Below are positions 15,091 to 24,039 of a stretch of DNA of 64,000 bases, piece after piece; the first letter of the stretch is position 1; every line of letters begins with the position of its first letter. The stretch covers positions 1-64,000 of the forward strand of contig NZ_JAFMZP010000008.1 in assembly GCF_024436435.1 (NCBI RefSeq), in the 5' to 3' direction. A model generated the notes under the pieces. That model did no database searches and was not told the origin of the DNA. It saw only the letters and a list, made by a program, of their open reading frames with translations. This DNA comes from Desertivirga xinjiangensis (GTDB taxonomy: Bacteria; Bacteroidota; Bacteroidia; Sphingobacteriales; Sphingobacteriaceae). Position numbers and translations under genes: made by a program.

Positions 15091-15126
15091 AAAAGCCGGT
15101 TTTGATACTCAAAACCGGCTTTTTTA
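15091..15126. terminator. Bidirectional terminator between lrp-like gene and pdhB
   Basis: AAAAGCCGGTTTTG pairs with CAAAACCGGCTTTT around a 4-5 nt loop, with T-runs on both strands. It separates two convergent genes. Confidence 0.85.
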
Positions 15127-15151
15127 TGGAAGATTAATGTTCTTAATCTTC

Positions 15152-16138
15152 TTATTTTTCTACGTATAATACGCTTTTCACAGCTTTAACCACACGCTCT
15201 GCATTTGGTAATGCTTCTTTGATCAAGGTTGGAGCATATGGAAGTGGCACGTCGGCAGATACTACGCGGATCACAGGTGCATCTAAATAGTCGAACGCGT
15301 CTTTTTGTACTTTGAAAGCAATTTCTGTAGCAATTGAACCAAGTGGCCATGCTTCTTCTACTACTACCAAACGGTTTGTCTTTTTAACGGAATTAATGAT
15401 GGTATCGTAATCGATAGGACGTACAGTACGTAAATCGATCACTTCTGCATTGATTCCTTCTTTGGTTAATTCTTCTACTGCCGGATTGACTACTCTTGAA
15501 AGCATCTTGCCAAAAGTAACAATGGTCACATCAGTTCCTTCTTTTACCACGTTGGCTTTTCCGATCTCGATGTAATATTCTTCTTCTGGTACTTCACCTT
15601 TATCACCGTACATTACTTCTGATTCCATGAAGATAACCGGATCTGGATCAATAATAGATTGTTTTAACAGGCCCTTAGCCTCGTAAGGAGTGGAAGGAAC
15701 CACTACTTTAAGTCCAGGGCAGTTTGCATACCAGTTTTCGAAGTTCTGAGAGTGCTGAGCTCCTAGCTGACCTGCATTACCAGTTGGGCCACGGAACACG
15801 ATAGGCACAGAGAACTGTCCGCCGCTCATAGAGTAAATTTTGGCAGCAGCGTTAATAACCTGGTCAATAGCAACAAGGGAAAAGTTGAAGGTCATGAACT
15901 CTACAACTGGTCTTAGGCCATTCATTGCAGCGCCGGTAGCGATACCTGCAAAACCAAGTTCAGCAATTGGAGTGTCAATTACACGCTTCGCTCCAAATTC
16001 GTCAAGCATTCCCTGGGTTACTTTGTAAGCGCCGTTGTATTCAGCTACTTCTTCACCCATGACAAAGATCTTTTCGTCTTTACGCATTTCTTCGTTTAAT
16101 GCTTCACGAAGCGCTTCTCTGAACTGTATTTCTCTCAT
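15152..16138 (-). CDS. pdhB: Pyruvate dehydrogenase E1 component, beta subunit
   Basis: This 328-aa protein is the beta chain of the E1 enzyme, which with E1-alpha and thiamine diphosphate decarboxylates pyruvate and passes the acetyl group to lipoyl-E2. It has the transketolase pyrimidine-binding part (MGEEVAEYNGAYKVT, DTPIAELGFAGIATGAAM) and the C-terminal transketolase domain (VEEAWPLGSIATEIAF). Length matches the family (about 325). The E1-alpha gene is not adjacent, so the complex genes are split in this genome. A good promoter match lies upstream (16167-16197). Confidence 0.95.
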   Translation of the reverse strand: MREIQFREALREALNEEMRKDEKIFVMGEEVAEYNGAYKVTQGMLDEFGAKRVIDTPIAELGFAGIATGAAMNGLRPVVEFMTFNFSLVAIDQVINAAAKIYSMSGGQFSVPIVFRGPTGNAGQLGAQHSQNFENWYANCPGLKVVVPSTPYEAKGLLKQSIIDPDPVIFMESEVMYGDKGEVPEEEYYIEIGKANVVKEGTDVTIVTFGKMLSRVVNPAVEELTKEGINAEVIDLRTVRPIDYDTIINSVKKTNRLVVVEEAWPLGSIATEIAFKVQKDAFDYLDAPVIRVVSADVPLPYAPTLIKEALPNAERVVKAVKSVLYVEK

Positions 16139-16166
16139 TTTATGTATAAATCAATATTTTGGAACG

Positions 16167-16197
16167 CAAATATAAGGCAGTATTATATCAAATCCAA
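16167..16197 (-). promoter_or_regulatory. Promoter of pdhB
   Basis: On the minus strand TTGG and TATATTTG are separated by 19 bp, close to the Bacteroidota consensus (TTG or TTTG, then TAnnTTTG). The -7 box ends 28 bp before the pdhB ATG. Confidence 0.5.
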
Positions 16198-16275
16198 CCA
16201 ATGTAAGGTACCCAGTGAATATAATTTGTGTCGCTGGGGTAATATTTTGAATATTTTCGGATTTCTCTTAATTTT

Positions 16276-18486
16276 TTAAGCCTGCCTTGTGTTGTGTGTG
16301 AAGGGCAGGGTGAAATGGAAGGTTGAACCTTTTCCTGTCTGGCTTTCCACCCACATCTTTCCTTTGTGACGAAGAACTATCTCATTAGAAATGTACAAGC
16401 CTATGCCCAATCCTGATATGCTCGAAGGCAGATCATTAGATCTGAAAAACCTCGAAAATATCTGTCCCATTTGATCCTCGGGAATGCCAAGGCCGAAATC
16501 CTGGATACTTACGGTGACGGCATCATCAGAAGCTGCCATGTTTACCAGCACCTCATTGGCATGTGGAGAGTATTTTATCGCATTGGTCAGGAGATTTATC
16601 AACACCTGCTCTATTCTCTGACGGTCGCCTGTAATCTCAGTTGCTGTCTTGCTCTGGATTTTTATCGTATGCGTTTTTGATGTTGGCTGAACACTATCAA
16701 CGGTTTCTTCAATCAATTCGGCCATGTTAAAAGGCTTGGTGTTAAGCTGTAATTTCCCCGCTTGAATTTTTGAAATATCCAGGAGATCGGCAACCAGTGA
16801 GTTGAGTTTGCTGGCGTGTTTTAACGTTTTTGCGACAAAGCTCTTATGCTGCAGGTCGCTCAATTTACGGTCAAGCAATTGTAAATTGGCATAAATACTG
16901 GTTAATGGTGTTTTCAGCTCGTGGCTGGCTATACCAATAAATTCGTCTTTGTAATTATTTAGTTTTTCTAATTGTTCTGTGGACCTTTTTAATTGTCTTA
17001 GGATCTCGTTTTGTTGGGTGATATCGCGGGCGATCTTGGATGCACCTACAATGTTTCCTTTCTTATCTTTTACTGGCGATACAGATAAAGATAACTCAAT
17101 TTCCTTTCTGTCTTTGGTAATCCGTGTGGTTTTGAAATGATCTACTCGTTCGCCCTTTCTTATTTTACCGATAATTATCTTTTCCTCGTCCAGCAAAGCT
17201 TCAGGTATCAGCATGGTGATCGGCTGTCCAATGGCTTCGCTTTCGGTATAGCCAAATATTCGTTCGGCACCTTTATTCCAGCTAGTGATTATACCATCCA
17301 GGTTTTTACTGATAATGGCGTCGTCAGAAGAATCTACGATAGCAGCTAGAGTCGCCTGCTTGTGCTCGAGGATACGTTGTTCCGTGATGTTCCTGGCGAT
17401 CTTGGAACAGCCGATGATTTCTCCACGGTGATTTTTTATAGGAGATATAGAAAGCGAAAGGATCAGTTCTGTTCCATCTTTCCGGCGTCTTCTGGTTTCA
17501 AAATGATCCAGCTTCTGGCCGGCTTTAATTTGGTCGATTATGATCTGCTCTTCTCCGCGACGTGACTCAGGAATAATGGTGCTGATATGTTTTCCGATGA
17601 TCTCCCTCTCGGTATAGCCAAATATCCTTTCGGCCCCCTTGTTCCAGCTGGAGATGATGCCGTCCAGGTTTTTGCTGATGATGGCGTCCTCTGATGAATC
17701 CACAATAGACGCAAGGATTGCCTGCTTGATGTCAGAACTATACTGCTGCGAGATGTCCCGGGCTATTTTTGACGCGCCGATAATCTCCCCTTTGGCATTT
17801 TTTATAGGTGAAACGGTTAAAGAAACCATCAATTCCTTTCCGTCTTTGCTTAGTCTTATGGTTTCGAAATGTTCTACTTTTTCGCCTGCTTTAATCCTTT
17901 CCAGGATCATCAATTCTTCTGCCAGTCGCGACGGAGGGATCAAAACCGTGATCGATTTATTTAATATTTCAGCTTCGTTGTATCCGAATATGGTTTCAGC
18001 TCCTTTATTCCAGCTGGTAATGAAACCGTCGAGGGTTTTGCTGATAATGGCATCATCAGAGGAGTCTACTATAGCGGCGAGCATCCCCTGTTTATCTTCA
18101 AGCACTCTTTTCCAGGTAATATCCTGAAGCACTTCGCTAATCCCTGCAATTTCTCCCTCATCGTTCAGAACCGGTAAGAGCGATAAGATGATATGCAGCC
18201 TGTTGCCAAATTTGTCAAGACGTTCAGTATAGTAGCTGTTTATAGAAATGCCGCTTTTTATCAGCTTGGTGATCTGCTGCTCTTCCGCGCGTTTCTCATC
18301 CGGGATTATTAAAGATATATTTTTGCCGCTTACTTCTGCGTGTGAATAACCGAACAGCTGTTCTGCATTGGCATCCCAACTTGTAATAATATCATTTAAG
18401 TCCTTCGTGATGACAGCATCACAGGTTGAATTAACAAAGGACGTTGATGATAGATATGAGATATCCCCAGATTTAGTCTTTTCCAT
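16276..18486 (-). CDS. Multi-PAS sensor histidine kinase
   Basis: A 736-aa (from ATG 18486) soluble hybrid-free kinase: four PAS/PAC units in tandem, each about 122 aa (W-N-GAE-IFGY and SP-K---G-I-G-SKIARDI), then a HisKA domain with HELKTPL (His532 counted from the longer start, 522 here) and a HATPase domain with N box (NLLTNAIKYS), QDFGLGI and GLGIGLYIS. No membrane segment, so it senses a cytoplasmic signal. A longer frame starts at 18516, but the ATG at 18486 fits better. PAS units 2 to 4 are alike even in DNA. The partner regulator is not in the window. Confidence 0.9.
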   Translation of the reverse strand: MEKTKSGDISYLSSTSFVNSTCDAVITKDLNDIITSWDANAEQLFGYSHAEVSGKNISLIIPDEKRAEEQQITKLIKSGISINSYYTERLDKFGNRLHIILSLLPVLNDEGEIAGISEVLQDITWKRVLEDKQGMLAAIVDSSDDAIISKTLDGFITSWNKGAETIFGYNEAEILNKSITVLIPPSRLAEELMILERIKAGEKVEHFETIRLSKDGKELMVSLTVSPIKNAKGEIIGASKIARDISQQYSSDIKQAILASIVDSSEDAIISKNLDGIISSWNKGAERIFGYTEREIIGKHISTIIPESRRGEEQIIIDQIKAGQKLDHFETRRRRKDGTELILSLSISPIKNHRGEIIGCSKIARNITEQRILEHKQATLAAIVDSSDDAIISKNLDGIITSWNKGAERIFGYTESEAIGQPITMLIPEALLDEEKIIIGKIRKGERVDHFKTTRITKDRKEIELSLSVSPVKDKKGNIVGASKIARDITQQNEILRQLKRSTEQLEKLNNYKDEFIGIASHELKTPLTSIYANLQLLDRKLSDLQHKSFVAKTLKHASKLNSLVADLLDISKIQAGKLQLNTKPFNMAELIEETVDSVQPTSKTHTIKIQSKTATEITGDRQRIEQVLINLLTNAIKYSPHANEVLVNMAASDDAVTVSIQDFGLGIPEDQMGQIFSRFFRSNDLPSSISGLGIGLYISNEIVLRHKGKMWVESQTGKGSTFHFTLPFTHNTRQA
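16990..18090 (-). repeat. Tandem 366-bp PAS repeats inside the kinase gene
   Basis: Closely similar DNA segments start near 17277, 17642 and 18008, about 365-366 bp apart (one PAS/PAC unit of 122 codons). The similarity indicates in-gene duplication rather than old divergence. Confidence 0.75.
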
Positions 18487-18719
18487 TAAGTGTAGTATAA
18501 TGACTCCGTTAATCAATCAGAGTCCCCTTTCAACTCTCAGGTTTGATATATTACCTTCTTATTGTATTAACTTATTTGTATTAGTTGTAAAAGGTATAAA
18601 CGGAATTGGGGCAAAAATGTTTCAATGTGTAAGTTTTTCCCGAAGCTTGTAAAGCCGCTGGCGTGTTGAGAGCGCGCGCACACTTAAGTTTTCTTGAATG
18701 CTCTTATCTGAATAAATCT

Positions 18720-18727
18720 TATCTTTG
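18720..18727 (+). promoter_or_regulatory. -7 box before yicC
   Basis: TATCTTTG matches TAnnTTTG. It ends only 5 bp before the yicC ATG, so a transcript from it would be leaderless or nearly so. No good -33 box is placed at the usual distance (a TTG lies 23 bp upstream). Confidence 0.35.
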
Positions 18728-18732
18728 GCGCC

Positions 18733-19608
18733 ATGATCAAATCCATGACAGGTTACGGTATTGCAGCTAATGATTTTGCCAATACTAAATATACCGTAGA
18801 GATCAAATCCCTGAACAGTAAGTTTCTTGAACTTGCGCTAAAGCTTCCAAAGGCGTTTTCAGATAAAGAATTGATCCTTCGTAATGAATGCAGTAAGCAA
18901 ATTGAACGAGGAAAAGTGAATATCGCGTTCACTATCGAATATTCTGAAAACGAAAAAAAGGCTGCTTCTATCAATGCGGGTCTCTTAAAGCTTTATTATA
19001 CACAGCTGAAAGATACGGCAAATGAATTGGGTGATCCTGGTTCGAATCTTTTACAATTAGCACTGAACTTTCCTGAAGTGATTCAGTTCGACGAGGATGT
19101 GGTTTCTGAAGAAGAGTGGAAACAATTGCGTAAAACTTTTGACGATGCGATGGTTAGCTTTCAGAGGTTCAGGAGTGACGAAGGAAATATACTGGAGCAG
19201 GACCTTATACTACGGGTAGGTAATATTCTTAGCGCTCTTAAACAGGTTGAAGTGCTCGAACCTAAGCGTATTCCGGCTATCCGGGAACGTATAAGCCAGA
19301 TGCTGAACGAATATGTTGGCAAGGATAACATTGATCAGAACCGCTTTGAGCAGGAGCTTATTTTTTATATTGATAAGCTTGACATTACGGAGGAAAAGAT
19401 ACGCTTGAAGAGCCATTGTGATTATTTCCTGGAAGCCCTTAAATCGCCTGATGCTAATGGGAAAAAGTTATCCTTTATTTCGCAGGAGATTGGCCGTGAA
19501 GTAAATACCATGGGATCGAAAGCGAATGATGCCTCCATACAACAGGTAGTGGTCGGCATGAAGGAAGAGCTTGAAAAGATTAAAGAACAGCTGTTAAACG
19601 TTTTATAA
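18733..19608 (+). CDS. yicC: YicC family endoribonuclease
   Basis: This 291-aa protein starts with the hallmark MIKSMTGYG and ends with the conserved C-terminal YicC domain (GREVNTMGSKANDASIQ, then VVGMKEELEKIKEQLLNVL). YicC proteins were shown in other bacteria to be RNA-cleaving enzymes linked to stress and stationary phase; the site of action is the cytoplasm. Length is standard. It precedes gmk by 32 bp, the usual pairing in many bacteria, and the run continues to nadD and miaE. Confidence 0.95.
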   Translation: MIKSMTGYGIAANDFANTKYTVEIKSLNSKFLELALKLPKAFSDKELILRNECSKQIERGKVNIAFTIEYSENEKKAASINAGLLKLYYTQLKDTANELGDPGSNLLQLALNFPEVIQFDEDVVSEEEWKQLRKTFDDAMVSFQRFRSDEGNILEQDLILRVGNILSALKQVEVLEPKRIPAIRERISQMLNEYVGKDNIDQNRFEQELIFYIDKLDITEEKIRLKSHCDYFLEALKSPDANGKKLSFISQEIGREVNTMGSKANDASIQQVVVGMKEELEKIKEQLLNVL

Positions 19609-19640
19609 TAAAAGCCTGCGGGCAAGAACACACATATCAT

Positions 19641-20213
19641 ATGACCCAAGGCAAACTTGTTATTTTTTCGGCTCCTTCGGGAGCTGGCAAAACAACTATA
19701 GTGCATTATCTTTTATCGCGTATCCCTGAGCTGGAATTTTCTGTGTCAGCTACAACCAGGGAAAGCCGTGGTTCGGAAGAAAATAATAAAGATTATTACT
19801 TCATAAGTAAAGAGGAGTTTTTGCATAAGGTTGCAAAGCATGAATTTGTGGAGTTCGAGGAGGTGTATTCGGGTACTTTTTATGGTACGCTGCGGTCGGA
19901 GATACAACGTATCTGGGATTCGGGTAAACATGTGGTGTTTGATATTGATGTGGAAGGTGGCCTGCGTTTACGTAAAAAGTTTGAAGACGATGCTTTGGCT
20001 ATCTTTGTTCAGCCTCCTTCTCTGGAAGTACTGATTCAGCGTTTGGGATCAAGAGGTACTGACAGCGAAGAGAAATTAAAGGAGCGTATCGGTAAGGCTG
20101 GAAAAGAGCTTACTTATGCAGATCGCTTTGATATTATTTTACCAAACAACGATCTTACAACGGCTTGCGAGGAGGCTGAGAGGATTGTAAGGGAATTTTT
20201 GTTCGGGAAGTAA
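19641..20213 (+). CDS. gmk: Guanylate kinase
   Basis: A 190-aa enzyme converting GMP and ATP to GDP and ADP. The P-loop SAPSGAGKTT is at residues 9-18, the GMP-binding region SATTRESRGSE follows, and then YYFISKEEF and VVFDIDVEGG. Length is normal. It lies between yicC and nadD on the same strand with short gaps (32 and 37 bp), consistent with one transcript. Confidence 0.97.
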   Translation: MTQGKLVIFSAPSGAGKTTIVHYLLSRIPELEFSVSATTRESRGSEENNKDYYFISKEEFLHKVAKHEFVEFEEVYSGTFYGTLRSEIQRIWDSGKHVVFDIDVEGGLRLRKKFEDDALAIFVQPPSLEVLIQRLGSRGTDSEEKLKERIGKAGKELTYADRFDIILPNNDLTTACEEAERIVREFLFGK

Positions 20214-20250
20214 TTAAAGAGACTAATTAAGAATATTAAGACTGGAGAAT

Positions 20251-20823
20251 ATGCGTATCGGTCTTTTTTTTGGTTCGTTTAATCCTATTCATATCGGGCA
20301 TTTAATCATCGCCAACTATATGGCCAATTATACGGATCTGCAAAGTGTATGGCTGGTAATCTCCCCCCATAACCCTCTGAAGAACAAAACAAGTCTCGTT
20401 AATATGTACGACCGGTCGGAAATGGCGAGGTTAGCTACAAACAGTGCTGAGAAGCTTAAGGTGAGTGATGTGGAGTTTAAACTTCCCCAACCTTCATACA
20501 CGGTGGATACCCTGGCATATTTGAAGGAGAAATACCCGGAGCATCAGTTCACACTGATCATGGGTGCCGACAATCTTGCTTCCCTGAAAAAATGGAAGAA
20601 CTACGAAGTCATTCTTCGTGATTATAAGATTGCGGTTTATCCCCGTCCTGGCTTTGACGGCCTGGAGCTGGCTTCGCACCCTTCGGTAACGATCACTAAA
20701 ACTCCTAATATGGAAATCTCGTCTACCTTCATCCGTAATGCAATTAAGGAAGGAAAGAGCGTGCAATATTTTGTGCCTGATGAGGTCCTGGAATTTATTG
20801 ACAGTAAAAATTTATACAGGTAA
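20251..20823 (+). CDS. nadD: Nicotinate-nucleotide adenylyltransferase
   Basis: A 190-aa enzyme making NaAD from NaMN and ATP in NAD synthesis. The nucleotidyltransferase signature GSFNPIHIGH is at residues 8-17, and the second motif ISSTFIRNAIKEG is near 152-164. Its stop overlaps the start of the next gene by one base (TAATG), so nadD and miaE are translationally coupled. Confidence 0.96.
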   Translation: MRIGLFFGSFNPIHIGHLIIANYMANYTDLQSVWLVISPHNPLKNKTSLVNMYDRSEMARLATNSAEKLKVSDVEFKLPQPSYTVDTLAYLKEKYPEHQFTLIMGADNLASLKKWKNYEVILRDYKIAVYPRPGFDGLELASHPSVTITKTPNMEISSTFIRNAIKEGKSVQYFVPDEVLEFIDSKNLYR

Positions 20824-21425
20824 TGAGCAACGAAAAAACTATCCTGAAGTTGAAGCTTCCTACCGATCCGAAGTGGGTTAAGAACGTTGTAGAAAGCAAT
20901 ATTGAAGAGATCCTGACCGATCACGCTTTTTGTGAACAAAAGGCTGCCAGTAATGCTATTACGCTGATTGTCCAAAATCCGAACTTGTCAGACCTGGTGC
21001 AGGAAATGGCTGCCCTGGTCCAGGAGGAAATGGATCATTTTAAACGGGTGCACGATATTATCCTGGAACGGGGATATGTACTTGGAAGGGAACGTAAGGA
21101 TGATTATGTAAATGAGCTGGCGAAGTTTATTATTCGAGGCGGCGGCCGGCAGGCTCAGCTGATCGACAGGCTGCTTTTCTCGGCAATGATCGAAGCTAGG
21201 AGCTGCGAGCGTTTTAAGGTTCTTTCTGATAATATTAATGATGAGAAGCTGGCGGTATTTTATCATGAACTGATGGTAAGTGAGGCTACGCATTATTCGA
21301 TGTTCATCAAGCTTGCAAAAAAATATGGAGAAGGGATAGATGTTGATAAGCGCTGGGAAGAATTTTTAGCGTACGAAGCGGAGGTTATTCAGAATTACGG
21401 GAAAAAGGAGACGATTCACGGGTAG
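20823..21425 (+). CDS. miaE: tRNA-(ms2io6A)-hydroxylase
   Basis: This 200-aa ferritin-like di-iron monooxygenase would hydroxylate ms2i6A at tRNA position 37. Visible ligand regions are EQKAASNA (first Glu), QEEMDHFKR (Glu and His pair), MIEARSCERF and SEATHYSMF. Length is typical for MiaE. It is coupled to nadD through TAATG. A cluster of dispersed repeats follows immediately. Confidence 0.9.
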   Translation: MSNEKTILKLKLPTDPKWVKNVVESNIEEILTDHAFCEQKAASNAITLIVQNPNLSDLVQEMAALVQEEMDHFKRVHDIILERGYVLGRERKDDYVNELAKFIIRGGGRQAQLIDRLLFSAMIEARSCERFKVLSDNINDEKLAVFYHELMVSEATHYSMFIKLAKKYGEGIDVDKRWEEFLAYEAEVIQNYGKKETIHG

Positions 21426-21455
21426 AAGGAAGGGCGTGATTGAGCTTGTTTGTTA

Positions 21456-21479
21456 AGCACACGCGGCACCGCGTGCGCT
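21456..21479. repeat. Palindromic repeat, family B
   Basis: A GC-rich hairpin unit. AGC and CACGCG pair with CGCGTG and GCT around a GCA-like loop; this copy has one inserted C. Other copies: 24980, 34251, 35846, 39630, 44083, 51168 and 51229. Confidence 0.7.
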
Positions 21480-21492
21480 AGCAAGGAGGGGC

Positions 21493-21568
21493 GTCACCCT
21501 GAACTTGTTTCAGTGGCTCTTGAACTATGTTTAACTCAAGAGGTCCTGAAACAAGTTCAGGATGACGA
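21493..21568. repeat. Palindromic repeat, family A
   Basis: Composite palindrome. Outer GTCA.../...TGAC, inner hairpins CCTGAA-ctt-TTCAG and TCCTGAA-TTCAGGA, and central CTCTTG/CAAGAG. Other copies: 24831, 26866, 29535, 34313 and 35886. Confidence 0.75.
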
Positions 21569-21651
21569 AGGGGCAAAGTTCAGCATGTGACGAAGGGGCA
21601 AAGTTCAGGATGACGATGGGGCAAAGTTCCGTTTGGACGAAGTGACAATGT
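21564..21651 (+). repeat. Short tandem repeat downstream of miaE
   Basis: The unit GACGAAGGGGCAAAGTTC recurs about four times with drift, overlapping the end of the family A copy. Confidence 0.6.
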
Positions 21652-21674
21652 TCGGTTCAATGAAGACAACAAGT

Positions 21675-23279
21675 TTACCGCCAGCCTACGGTTTCTTTGA
21701 GGTAGGTGTCCAGCATATCAATAACAACAGCATCATTAAGATAGCCAATATGGAGGTCGGGTCTGACAATTAGAGCCCGTCTTTGTTTCTTGCTTATTTC
21801 GAAAGCGTCAAGTACATGTTGATTCCTGTCCGAAGGAGGTAGATAGTAGAAGTTCAGATCGAATGGATAGGTTTGTTTGATCCATTTGGCCAGAAGAAAG
21901 AGATCCCGTTCATTTAAGTGACCAATTACCAGTAGGGTAAAACCTACTCCAGAGCACCAGCTATGCAAGTCGGTTTCCTCGTTAAGTTTCTCGTCAAACA
22001 ACTTCAGATATGGCAGGCGGTCGCCGGCTCTTACAAGTTTTGATTGGCTATGATGGACAGACAAGCCTGCTGAACGGTAATTCTGTGCTGCCTGGGAAAT
22101 AAACCTGAGGGTTTTTTCGTGAATATGTTTTTGTGATCCTGCGTCCCCGAGGATCGCAGATGCAAAATACCTTCGAATGTTCCGGCTGAACCAGTTGCTG
22201 GAAAAATAGGTATTGAATACCCTGTCGGCGGTTTTAGAAATTTGCCGGGCTATTGGCCTCCGCTCCTGGTGGTAAGTTTTAAGAATCTTGCTTGAATATC
22301 TTTCTTTTATTACTCCTGCCAGCTTCCAGGCCAGGTTTGCGGCATCCTGTAGGCCGGCATTCATTCCCTGACCACCTATGGGGGTATGCACATGGGCTGC
22401 ATCACCGATCAGGAAACAACGCTGGATACTGAAATTCTCCGCGGTTTTACGCCTGACCGGATATGTGGAAAACCAAGTGCATTGCTCGTTTTGTACTGAA
22501 ACTCCCAAAGTAAAAGTCAGATATGGTTTAAGATCGGCAAAAGAAAGATCATCGTTTTTCCTGAGGGCTGCAGGTACCATGCCAGTGCATCGTAGCGAGT
22601 TACTCTGCATTGGGTAACACGCTGCAAATCCCTGATCACCCGAAAAGAAGTGTATGGCTTCTTTGCCTGAATCCAGGTTAACCTGAATATCTGCTGCATA
22701 GTACCGGTGTTCATCTTTGGCTGCCGAAAAAGATACAGGTAGAGTACTAGCAACTTTACTGTGGGCCCCATCGGCTGCAATCAACCAGTCGCATTGGATA
22801 GTTTGTTCATGATCATTACGTTTTACATTGGTAGTAACGTTTTCATCAGTCAGGCTTAGATCGAGAAGCTCCGTATTCCAGTAAATGGGGCAGGTATTGA
22901 TAGTGAGGTAATCAATTAACAGCCTTTCGGTTTTGTATTGTTCCAAAACCAGCATATACGGAAAGTGGCTTTTTTGCTCTCCTGAAGAGCTAAGCTCCAG
23001 GGTCGAAACCTCGTTTGCTGAATGGTTAAGCTCATTATGGAGCTGGATCTGGCTAATGACGTTTCCCTGCACTATGGCACTCTGATCTAATCCCATTTGC
23101 CTGAAGATCTCCAATGTTCTGGCCTGGACCGTCAGTGCTTTGGAGCTTTGTGAAGGTCGTGTTTTGCGGTCAATGATCAGTGGATGCACGCCGTTCCTGA
23201 GCAACTGCGCTGCCATCATCAGGCCGGAGGGACCGGCACCAACGATCAGAACAGAACATTGCCCAGGGATTAAGCTCAT
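21675..23279 (-). CDS. FAD-dependent aromatic monooxygenase
   Basis: A 534-aa flavoprotein of the PheA/TfdB type. The FAD dinucleotide-binding motif LIVGAGPSGLMMAAQL is at about residues 10-25, and the second FAD motif FLIGDAAHVHTPIGGQG near 288-304. The C-terminal part has the thioredoxin-like fold often seen in this group. It would hydroxylate a phenol-like or polyketide substrate with NAD(P)H; the substrate cannot be told. It overlaps the end of the RsmI-like gene by 4 bp (ATGA), so the two are co-translated even though their roles look unrelated. Confidence 0.88.
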   Translation of the reverse strand: MSLIPGQCSVLIVGAGPSGLMMAAQLLRNGVHPLIIDRKTRPSQSSKALTVQARTLEIFRQMGLDQSAIVQGNVISQIQLHNELNHSANEVSTLELSSSGEQKSHFPYMLVLEQYKTERLLIDYLTINTCPIYWNTELLDLSLTDENVTTNVKRNDHEQTIQCDWLIAADGAHSKVASTLPVSFSAAKDEHRYYAADIQVNLDSGKEAIHFFSGDQGFAACYPMQSNSLRCTGMVPAALRKNDDLSFADLKPYLTFTLGVSVQNEQCTWFSTYPVRRKTAENFSIQRCFLIGDAAHVHTPIGGQGMNAGLQDAANLAWKLAGVIKERYSSKILKTYHQERRPIARQISKTADRVFNTYFSSNWFSRNIRRYFASAILGDAGSQKHIHEKTLRFISQAAQNYRSAGLSVHHSQSKLVRAGDRLPYLKLFDEKLNEETDLHSWCSGVGFTLLVIGHLNERDLFLLAKWIKQTYPFDLNFYYLPPSDRNQHVLDAFEISKKQRRALIVRPDLHIGYLNDAVVIDMLDTYLKETVGWR

Positions 23280-23983
23280 TTATATATTAGAAATATGGCT
23301 GGTTTTTTATGGAAATCAACCTTCAGTTTCCTCCATTGTTCTACAGGTTTGGATATGATCTGCTCGTCTTCCGCTGTGATGTTCACTGCTACACAGAGTT
23401 GGGTTTTGGAACTGCAGCTGCGTAAAAGCTCTTCAAGTATTTGGTTGTTCCGAAAAGGAGTTTCAATAAATATCTGGGTCTGGTTATGGCGTTCTGCAAG
23501 GTTTTCGAGTTCTTTGATCCTTTTAGAGCGCTGAACTTTATCGATAGGGAGATAGCCATGGAAGGTAAAGCTCTGGCCGCTGAAACCGGAGGCCATCAGG
23601 GCAAGCAAGATCGAACTTGGGCCTACCATGGGCACCACTTTTATACCCCGGCGATGCGCTTCGGAAACTATCTCTGACCCGGGGTCGGCCACTGCGGGAC
23701 AACCGGCTTCACTCATTAATCCGACATCCTGTCCTGCTTCAAGCTCCGTGAAATAGGTGCTTATGTCCGTTTTTTCGGAATGCTTGCCATAGGTATGGAG
23801 CAAGAGCTCGCTTTGCGGGATCTTTAAATGCATTTGCTTTAACCAATAACGGGCGGTCTTTTCATTCTCAACAATATAAGTGCTGATATTGTTAATCAAG
23901 TCCTGCTGGTATACTGTGAGCACTTTATCTGCTGAGCTTTCAGCCAGGGGTACCGGAATTAAAAAAAGAGATCCTTTAGGCAT
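23276..23983 (-). CDS. RsmI-like tetrapyrrole-methylase-fold methyltransferase
   Basis: A 235-aa SAM-dependent methyltransferase of the tetrapyrrole methylase fold. Key segments are LFLIPVPL, MSEAGCPAVADPGSEIV (the conserved AG-P-ISDPG region) and VGPSSILLALMASGFSGQSF. RsmI 2'-O-methylates C1402 of 16S rRNA. This shorter Bacteroidota version lacks the C-terminal tail of E. coli RsmI, so the exact target is not certain. It is the first gene of a two-gene unit with the monooxygenase. Confidence 0.88.
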   Translation of the reverse strand: MPKGSLFLIPVPLAESSADKVLTVYQQDLINNISTYIVENEKTARYWLKQMHLKIPQSELLLHTYGKHSEKTDISTYFTELEAGQDVGLMSEAGCPAVADPGSEIVSEAHRRGIKVVPMVGPSSILLALMASGFSGQSFTFHGYLPIDKVQRSKRIKELENLAERHNQTQIFIETPFRNNQILEELLRSCSSKTQLCVAVNITAEDEQIISKPVEQWRKLKVDFHKKPAIFLIYK

Positions 23984-24039
23984 TATTGCAAATTTGGTCT
24001 TTTTTCTGTATTTATTGTATTTTAATAAGGAGGAATTCT

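Noticed and set aside
16990-18090. Repeat array that might be CRISPR
   Set aside because: The repeat period of 366 bp is in frame with PAS domains of a kinase; there are no short spaced repeats and no cas genes.
23986-24039. N-terminal extension of the 238-aa gene
   Set aside because: The strong AAGGAGG site points to the ATG at 24040, and the extra residues are hydrophobic without signal-peptide layout.
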